A stretch of DNA of 64,000 nt. It comes from an uncultured bacterium. GTDB taxonomy: Bacteria; Bacillota; Clostridia; Lachnospirales; Lachnospiraceae. Location of the stretch: the NCBI GenBank assembly GCA_947177425.1, contig CAMWUN010000004.1, positions 1-64,000 on the forward strand, read 5' to 3'. Below are positions 58,321-64,000 of the stretch, one piece after another; position 1 is the stretch's first letter; each line of letters starts with the position of its first letter. The position numbers were made by a program, and so were the translations under genes. The notes under the pieces were generated by a model. It did no database searches, had not been told where the DNA came from, and saw nothing but the letters and a program-made list of their open reading frames with translations.

Positions 58321-59940
58321 TCAGTTGCCAAGCTCATATAACGTCCAAAAGTTCTTCTGCGCTATCATCTGACAGGAATTTAAATGACTGTTTGTCTCCA
58401 TTAGCCTCTCCAGGCATTCTTCCTGGTTTTCATAATCCGCCACATAAACCAGCAGCCTTTCGCTTTCCAAAATAAGTTCATCGCTGATTGGTTCCGGGTT
58501 TCCCTGGCTGGCCAGATAGACTTTGTCAAATTCCATCAGTTCATCGGACAGCCACCAGATAAAACCAGAGAGAGCGTCATTATAAAAAACAACCACAGTA
58601 TCATCCTTATGGGCCTGCACATAGGCCATCACCTGCTTTTCCTCCTCATAAAGGAAAAACACCCTGCCATTTTTCATTGCAAGTGCGTCTGTCAGAACCA
58701 GCACCGCCCCTAATATTCCTGCCAGTATCCGGTAATTCCTCTCCTTCCCTTCGTTTCTTCCAGAAAAAAGCGGGAATTCCCCAAGCAATGTCCACACACT
58801 ATACAAAACAAGGAACAGAAGCAGGCCGTAGATGGGAAGCTGATAACGGCTGGATGATTCCCCGAGAATCAGCGCTGTTTTGGACACGGTAAAGAAGTAC
58901 CCTGCGCAGGCAAACAAAATCAGACCTGCCATCCCGTCAAAGCCCACTCCCGCTTCCTTTCCTTTTCCCTTTTTACGCAGATAAACGGCGGTCACTGCCA
59001 GAAGGCAGATGACAAGAAGCCACCAGCTTAAAGTTCCATTCATCATAAAATCATCGAACAGTCCATAGAAAAAGCGCAGTCTCCCCAAGGTATTGGATAC
59101 ATCGCTGAACTCGCTGACCGCCTCCGTTCCCCGGTAGCCCCTGAATATGTGGGATAAGCTGGCCGGATAATAAGCAACCGCTCCCACAAACCCCAGACCG
59201 CAGGATGCCACATAGGCAATAAGTTCTTTTATCTTCTTACTTTTCAAAAGCAGAAAACAGAACCCCGCTCCTAAAAAAAAGTGGAAAATTATATAATAGT
59301 ATTGCGTCAAAAAACCAAAAAATACAGTAGCTGCCAGCGGAATCAGAAAGGTTCTTACCCTAAAATCATTTTTTTTCACCGCCCTGATATGAAGGGCCAG
59401 ACAGAGCAGGATAAACAGGGTAAGCCACTGGTACATGCGGATAAACATGACCCCCGAAATGACTGCGCTGCCAAATCCCCATGCCAGACAGGTGAGAAAG
59501 GACAGTATTTTTCCACGTTTCCCCATATTCGCCACATAAGCCAGCAGCAGAAACGAACCTGTGAAAGCAATCATATTTACTCCGATTCCCAGCCATTTGC
59601 TGAAAACCCCCGGAAACAGGGAACAGGCCGTGTGGATTAGATAATAGTAAAAAGGCGGATGCACATCCCAGGACTGCATCTGTTTTACCACGCCGTACCG
59701 GAATCCTTCTTCCGGGAGCACCACGAAATCATTCCATATCTGTTCCCTTGAAAGCCATTGCCTGTCATTCACAAACAGCCCCGCCGTCTTATTGGTAGAA
59801 TAGAACGTGTAAAGTTCGTCCTCATGAAAGCCTGCCTTTTTATTTCCAAAGTAAAAGCACACACACAGTTGTAAAAGGAGCAGAACAGCCATCACCGCCG
59901 CAAATCTTATATCTCTTTCCTTTTCTGAACCTATCCTCAT
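58321..59940 (-). CDS. Multi-spanning glycosyltransferase (GT39/ArnT-like)
   Basis: 539 residues with about 11 membrane segments. The first extracellular loop contains FHEDELYTFYSTNKTAGLF, the acidic motif expected at the lipid-linked sugar active site of PMT/ArnT-type enzymes. DVHPPFYYYLIHTACSLFPG is another conserved block of this family. The C-terminal 100 residues are a soluble extracellular part. It probably uses a polyprenyl-phosphate sugar to decorate a surface glycan. The start overlaps the GT2 stop (ATGA), showing co-translation. Confidence 0.87.
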   Translation of the reverse strand: MRIGSEKERDIRFAAVMAVLLLLQLCVCFYFGNKKAGFHEDELYTFYSTNKTAGLFVNDRQWLSREQIWNDFVVLPEEGFRYGVVKQMQSWDVHPPFYYYLIHTACSLFPGVFSKWLGIGVNMIAFTGSFLLLAYVANMGKRGKILSFLTCLAWGFGSAVISGVMFIRMYQWLTLFILLCLALHIRAVKKNDFRVRTFLIPLAATVFFGFLTQYYYIIFHFFLGAGFCFLLLKSKKIKELIAYVASCGLGFVGAVAYYPASLSHIFRGYRGTEAVSEFSDVSNTLGRLRFFYGLFDDFMMNGTLSWWLLVICLLAVTAVYLRKKGKGKEAGVGFDGMAGLILFACAGYFFTVSKTALILGESSSRYQLPIYGLLLFLVLYSVWTLLGEFPLFSGRNEGKERNYRILAGILGAVLVLTDALAMKNGRVFFLYEEEKQVMAYVQAHKDDTVVVFYNDALSGFIWWLSDELMEFDKVYLASQGNPEPISDELILESERLLVYVADYENQEECLERLMETNSHLNSCQMIAQKNFWTLYELGN

Positions 59941-60941
59941 TGCTGTTTTCCTTTCATTAAGCTGTGAACCTGCCTCACAAATTTAGGGGCTGTTCCCAAA
60001 AGCACCAGATACACCTTTTCCTTTCTGGTAAGATACTTAGAATGCACCGCATTTTTTCTGTTCTCTTTTAAATAGTTTTTCACCTGACAATAAAATGTAT
60101 TATCTTTATTCATAAGAGAAATGGGAATGTGCAGCATGTAGTCAAGCCGCTGGAACAGGCCGAACCGCATTGCTTCCGGCATCAGCGACGGATATTTCCT
60201 CATAACAATTTCGTTCACCCTGTCCGCATTTACCACAATATCCGTAAAAACCCGCGGGAATTCATCTTTATTTCTGGTTCTGGTATTGCTGCCATAACGG
60301 TAAAATACATGGTAATCCTGATCCGGCAGAACCGCTGTTTGTGAAACTTTGGGCAGCAACTTCACAAGCAGATAAAAGTCTTCATTCAATTCCCCCTCCG
60401 GGAATCTCTCTTTCTTTAAAAGGGAAGCATGGATAAGCTTCGTGCAGAAAGAACAGTCCCCTCTGTGCATCAGCAGTTCCCGCATAAACTTTTTGCTGTC
60501 CCACAGTTCCGCCTCCTTTGGCGGCACGCATACATCGGGCATCCGGTTCCCACGTTCGTCAATCTCGTCACGGGAAGTCTGTACCATAAGAAGATTTTCC
60601 GCAAGAGCCACCCCCAGAAGCTTCTCATACATTTGCGGCTCTATGTAATCATCACTGTCCACAAAACCGATATAATCTCCCCGGGCATTTGATATCCCCA
60701 GATTCCTTGCAGAGGATGTGCCGCCGTTTTCCTTGTGGAAGACACGTATCCTCTTGTCCTCAAGGGCCATTTTCTCTGCAAGGGCGCCGCTGTTGTCGGT
60801 AGACCCGTCATCCACCAGAATAATCTCCAGATTCGGGTAAGTCTGCTTCCGTATAGACTCCACACAGCGGGGAAGCCACTCTATCACATTATAAACCGGC
60901 ACGATTACGCTAATCAAAGCCGGACCTTTCCTCTCTCTCAC
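59937..60941 (-). CDS. GT2-family glycosyltransferase
   Basis: 334 residues. GT-A fold N-terminus LISVIVPVYNVIEWLPRCVE, SIRKQTYPNLEIILVDDGST, the ENGGTSSARNLGISNARGDY block and the metal-binding DXD-type FVDSDDYIEPQMYE. The start is the GTG with AGGAGG 10 bases upstream; a longer in-frame TTG reading is less likely. It transfers a sugar from a nucleotide donor; acceptor unknown. It is in a run of transferases on the minus strand. Confidence 0.9.
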   Translation of the reverse strand: MRERKGPALISVIVPVYNVIEWLPRCVESIRKQTYPNLEIILVDDGSTDNSGALAEKMALEDKRIRVFHKENGGTSSARNLGISNARGDYIGFVDSDDYIEPQMYEKLLGVALAENLLMVQTSRDEIDERGNRMPDVCVPPKEAELWDSKKFMRELLMHRGDCSFCTKLIHASLLKKERFPEGELNEDFYLLVKLLPKVSQTAVLPDQDYHVFYRYGSNTRTRNKDEFPRVFTDIVVNADRVNEIVMRKYPSLMPEAMRFGLFQRLDYMLHIPISLMNKDNTFYCQVKNYLKENRKNAVHSKYLTRKEKVYLVLLGTAPKFVRQVHSLMKGKQQ

Positions 60942-61029
60942 GTGCTTCAAGCCTCCTGTTATTCTTTTACCGGACAACTGTGAAATCCGGAACGATGCCG
61001 GATGCCGCCGTCAGCCCCGTCACTAGGTA

Positions 61030-62202
61030 CTATTTTTTCATCATGTACTGGTACATTTTCCCCGGCGCAATGACAGGCGCAGGACTTAAAGGGCCTTCTT
61101 TTGGCGGCTCTATCCGCCCTTTTTTCATGCCCTCCGCCATGCGCAGCAGTTCTTCCACAGCATGCCGGGAATTCCAGCTCTCCGTTATGGTTATGTAGGC
61201 TTCCCGCCCCATCTTCTCCATTTCAGCAGGATGGGATAAAAGAAAGTCTACGGCTTCCTCCATTTTTTCATAACTTCCGCCGGGATATACCATACCGTTT
61301 TTTTTATGCTGTATCAGATACGGCACCGCTCCAGCCTGCACATTTGCCACCACCGCACATCCACTGTTCATGGCCTCGTTCACCACCGCTCCCCAGCCTT
61401 CCAGATGATTGCTGGTAAAAATATGGATGTGGCACTTTTCCATAATTCGGCGGACTTCCTCCGGCGTCTGGAATCCGTAAAAGGTGATGCGTTCCATAAG
61501 CCCCTTCTGAAGGGCTGCTCCCTTAAGCTGCTCCTCCATCTCTCCGCCGCCCACCATATGAATATGCACCCGCTCACCTTTCAGTCTCTCAGCCAGACGA
61601 ATCATATATTCGGGGTGCTTTAAGGGAATAAAGCGCCCTGCCCAGACAATATCAATACCACCGCTCTTATCTTTCATTTTCTCCATCTGATCCCGTGTAT
61701 AATACTTTGTCTCCGGAAAATATCCCCACCTGAACATTTTGCCGGGGTAGGCATGGATGAGCTGAAAATCTGAAGGCACATAAGCGCCGGCGCACAGAAG
61801 ATACGCCGGGCTTTTCCGGTATCTGATATGTTCTTTATATTTATGAAACAATCCCTTAGGCGAAACCGCTTTCCACTGGCCTTCCCTGTAAAGCCGCTCA
61901 CTAATCCTTATGGTAAGTTTTCCCGCATTCAGCCGCTCTTCCACCAAGTCTTCCCGGCCGCTCCAGCCCGCCAGCAGCACATCGCTTTCCATCACCAGCC
62001 TGCGGCATGTATCCTCTTCTTTATAAAGACAGTGCACATAGGGAAGACTCTCCCCCTCCTGATTCCATCCCATAGCAAGACGCTCCTGCTCCATGGGCTG
62101 TGTCTGGATAAAGTGATAATCCTCCTTTAACCGCTCATAACAGGCGTTTGAAAAAGGAATCTGGTGATGGTTAATGTAGTTGGATATAAATGTGACTGTC
62201 AT
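61030..62202 (-). CDS. GT4-family glycosyltransferase
   Basis: 390 residues, GT-B fold. N-terminal MTVTFISNYINHHQIPFSNA; C-terminal donor domain with VWAGRFIPLKHPEYMIRLAE and IHMVGGGEMEEQLKG. The catalytic EX7E region lies in IHIFTSNHLEGWGAVVNEAM. RBS GGGGGT. Likely retaining transferase in the surface polysaccharide pathway; sugar unknown. Confidence 0.9.
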   Translation of the reverse strand: MTVTFISNYINHHQIPFSNACYERLKEDYHFIQTQPMEQERLAMGWNQEGESLPYVHCLYKEEDTCRRLVMESDVLLAGWSGREDLVEERLNAGKLTIRISERLYREGQWKAVSPKGLFHKYKEHIRYRKSPAYLLCAGAYVPSDFQLIHAYPGKMFRWGYFPETKYYTRDQMEKMKDKSGGIDIVWAGRFIPLKHPEYMIRLAERLKGERVHIHMVGGGEMEEQLKGAALQKGLMERITFYGFQTPEEVRRIMEKCHIHIFTSNHLEGWGAVVNEAMNSGCAVVANVQAGAVPYLIQHKKNGMVYPGGSYEKMEEAVDFLLSHPAEMEKMGREAYITITESWNSRHAVEELLRMAEGMKKGRIEPPKEGPLSPAPVIAPGKMYQYMMKK

Positions 62203-62271
62203 TCCTATACCCCCGCATACCGCAAACCTTGCCTGCAGTACTGCATCAATAAGTAGTTTGGAAGTCTACTT

Positions 62272-63627
62272 CTAAACTTTTTCCCCTACCGCTTCATATA
62301 TTTCCAGCAGCCTTGCATAATTGCGCTCCCCATCATGGGTGACTCTGGCTCTTTCCTGGGCCTTCCGGGAAATACGCTGGGCCAGCGTCTCCCCGTTTTC
62401 ATCTTTTCTTCTGTCCCAAAGCCGCTTAATTGCCCTGGCCAGCGCCTCTATATCACCTACCGGGAATAGAAGTCCGGTTTCTCCATCCTCAATCATGTCT
62501 GGTATTCCCCCTGTTTCGGAAGCCGCCACAGGCACACCTAAAAGCTGCGCTTCTCCTACAGTGTTGGGCGAATTTTCCAAAACCGAAGGACAGACATATA
62601 CACTACACTTTAAAAACTGCTCCTTCATTTCCTTAGCAGTTAATTTTCCCACCATCACAATATTTTCCTCAAGGCCGTATTTCTTAATCAACTCAAGGAG
62701 ATATTTTCCATAAGCGGAAATCTTTAATTTATCTTTTAACGTTTGATAGTTTATGATACTGTTGCCTGCCACATACAGCATGGTATCCGGATATTGGGAC
62801 AGAAGCAGCGCCATGGCCTCTAACATAAAATGCATTCCCTTTAAGGGATAATCCCCCTGTCCCAGAAAAATACGGTGTTCCTGACTCTCTTCCATTTTCC
62901 ACTGGCCTGTATAAAATTCACGGCGCATGGTTTCATTCATATGAAAGTACTCTGCCTTTGGATTGATTCTGGCAGCATACTCCCTGTCAAAACGGGTACG
63001 GCCTGTAACATTGCCGCACCTTTTAATGGCATCAGCCTCAAACACTCCCCGCATCAGGAACTTCGCCTGCTGGCTCCTGACAGAGTCATTCCGCAGGCGG
63101 TCCCGCAAAGTCTCATCCCCCTGCACTTTTTCCGGCAGTCCGGTCATATAAACCTCTTCAATCTCCTTACAGATTCCCTGCATGCCAATCAATATTTTCT
63201 CCGGCCTGTTGCACGCTCTGGCCGCTGACATACAATGGGGAAACTCCGTTCCGAATATATGAATAATATCCGGCTTAAAATCATCCAGAATCATCTTTAG
63301 CTGGATGTCATAGCTAAGGGAATGTTCTTCCGGCCTGCTGACATCTTCCTTAAACCCATAGCACATCGTATCAAAGAGCGAAAAGCATTTGACCCTGACC
63401 CTGGACACAACGTATATCCTGCTGTCTATCATCCGCGCTTCCTGAACCGGCAGTTCCTTCAAATTTTTCACAGGAAAGCATATTCCAAGCGTGAAAGGCG
63501 CTTTCTTGTCCATCACCTTTTCAAAAATACCAGAAAGCCAGCCTTCCCGGTTACTATATGGTAAATTCAGTTCCCGCGCAATGGCAGGCAACATAATATT
63601 GCAGACCCACAAAACCCTTTTCATCAT
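62272..63627 (-). CDS. GT4-family glycosyltransferase
   Basis: 451 residues, GT-B fold. N-terminal RVLWVCNIMLPAIARELNLP; KPDIIHIFGTEFPHCMSAAR in the acceptor domain; donor domain with FLGQGDYPLKGMHFMLEAMA and VYVCPSVLENSPNTVGEAQL, the E-rich catalytic stretch, then GVPVAASETGGIPDMIEDGE. The start overlaps the stop of the upstream transferase gene (ATGA). It belongs to the glycan gene cluster. Confidence 0.92.
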   Translation of the reverse strand: MMKRVLWVCNIMLPAIARELNLPYSNREGWLSGIFEKVMDKKAPFTLGICFPVKNLKELPVQEARMIDSRIYVVSRVRVKCFSLFDTMCYGFKEDVSRPEEHSLSYDIQLKMILDDFKPDIIHIFGTEFPHCMSAARACNRPEKILIGMQGICKEIEEVYMTGLPEKVQGDETLRDRLRNDSVRSQQAKFLMRGVFEADAIKRCGNVTGRTRFDREYAARINPKAEYFHMNETMRREFYTGQWKMEESQEHRIFLGQGDYPLKGMHFMLEAMALLLSQYPDTMLYVAGNSIINYQTLKDKLKISAYGKYLLELIKKYGLEENIVMVGKLTAKEMKEQFLKCSVYVCPSVLENSPNTVGEAQLLGVPVAASETGGIPDMIEDGETGLLFPVGDIEALARAIKRLWDRRKDENGETLAQRISRKAQERARVTHDGERNYARLLEIYEAVGEKV

Positions 63628-64000
63628 TCAGCCTTCCTCTTTTTTCCGTAAAACAGTTCCTTACAACGATTATAAATCCCTGCAGTCTTTTCATTTTCCG
63701 CAATCTTCGTCCGCAGGGGCGCCAGCGAAAGCAGCATAATCATCCTGAATTTAAACAACTGCCCCGGCGTTAAATACTTTTTCGTAATCTCCTTATGCTC
63801 GGCCGCCGAAACCTTCCTGTTTTCCTTCGTTTCCGAAAAACCGCCGCCTTCATAATCCGCAATCAACATATCCTTATAGGCAAATACTGTCTTGTCCCCA
63901 TACGCATCCGTAAAAAAACACCACAGAAACTGCTCATAATCGGCCCTTACCCTGTACTTTGTCACAAAAGGATGGGCCAGTAGAAGTTCTCTGTCATAAA
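63624..64000 (-). CDS. GT2-family glycosyltransferase, C-terminal part (cut by window end)
   Basis: The frame runs off the right edge. It reads YDRELLLAHPFVTKYRVRAD, YEQFLWCFFTDAYGDKTVFA, YKDMLIADYEGGGFSETKEN and ends GIYNRCKELFYGKKRKAE. The YDRELLLAHPF...RADYE block is the typical second half of colanic-acid type GT2 enzymes (WcaA-like). The true start lies beyond the window; a GTG at 63963-63965 in this frame is internal. It overlaps the next gene by 4 bases. Confidence 0.75.
   Translation of the reverse strand, partial: YDRELLLAHPFVTKYRVRADYEQFLWCFFTDAYGDKTVFAYKDMLIADYEGGGFSETKENRKVSAAEHKEITKKYLTPGQLFKFRMIMLLSLAPLRTKIAENEKTAGIYNRCKELFYGKKRKAE

Noticed and set aside
1-64000. CRISPR array, tRNA or rRNA genes, prophage
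   Set aside because: No regularly spaced repeats, no cloverleaf-like sequences with the conserved TTCGANTC arm, and no phage structural or integrase genes were seen on either strand.

Overview
The window looks like chromosomal DNA of a spore-forming gut Clostridium-type Firmicute, most likely family Lachnospiraceae. This is inferred from the gene content: a Lachnospiraceae-type DUF6145 protein, spore cortex-lytic style enzymes, strong GGAGG ribosome binding sites, a SAM-I riboswitch before metK, and the gene neighbourhoods dusB-greA-lysS and dnaE-pfkA. Most genes are on the minus strand. I see no tRNA, rRNA, CRISPR array, phage or intact transposase.

Left part (1-16.6 kb): a small unknown gene and a broken DUF6075 gene, then housekeeping genes on the minus strand: dusB-unknown-greA-lysS; NfeD-SPFH-argF-DUF6145; an SH3/SleB cell wall hydrolase with its own sigma-A promoter; trmH-like-proC; dnaE-pfkA. 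A scarred 0.7 kb interval upstream of dnaE holds a NUDIX remnant and a 30-codon ORF.

16.6-28.7 kb is an envelope-sensing and transport island. Two BlaI-type repressor / M56 (BlaR1-type) metalloprotease sensor pairs flank an HlyD-like adaptor, two MalFG-type permeases and an unusual 834-residue substrate-binding lipoprotein. The second pair shares an almost identical promoter/operator (TTGACA, 17 bp, TAGTCT, and two 16-bp dyads 28 bp apart) with the transporter operon. The transporter is therefore very probably controlled by that repressor. No ATPase is encoded here.

28.7-41.8 kb: SAM-I riboswitch and metK, an HD-GYP phosphodiesterase, murA, an M23/LysM/G5 cell wall peptidase, a Y-family DNA polymerase with a MITE-like insertion in front of it, a flavin reductase, a tail-anchored coiled-coil protein, a potassium channel with a C-terminal ryanodine-receptor-like domain, a small alarmone synthetase, a small conserved protein and a hemolysin III family protein.

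41.8-54.7 kb: a two-component system divergent from a three-gene ABC exporter, arranged like cationic peptide/lantibiotic resistance loci (CprABC-CprKR, NisFEG). Then galE, a UDP-sugar pyrophosphorylase with a four-repeat Pho box upstream, a small membrane protein, a LysM-GH18 cortex-lytic-like enzyme, a coiled-coil protein, an M19 dipeptidase, a small EamA transporter and a pyridoxamine-phosphate-oxidase-like protein.

54.7-64 kb: a surface polysaccharide locus with a PseB-type UDP-GlcNAc dehydratase, an RfbD-like reductase and five glycosyltransferases (the last one cut by the window edge). It is interrupted by an XRE membrane regulator and the C-terminal remnant of an AlbA_2-type regulator. 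Three copies of a short structured repeat (34.7, 53.5 and 55.8 kb) and a separate 18-bp inverted-repeat element (49.6 kb, one end again at 52.1 kb) are scattered in the intergenic regions.
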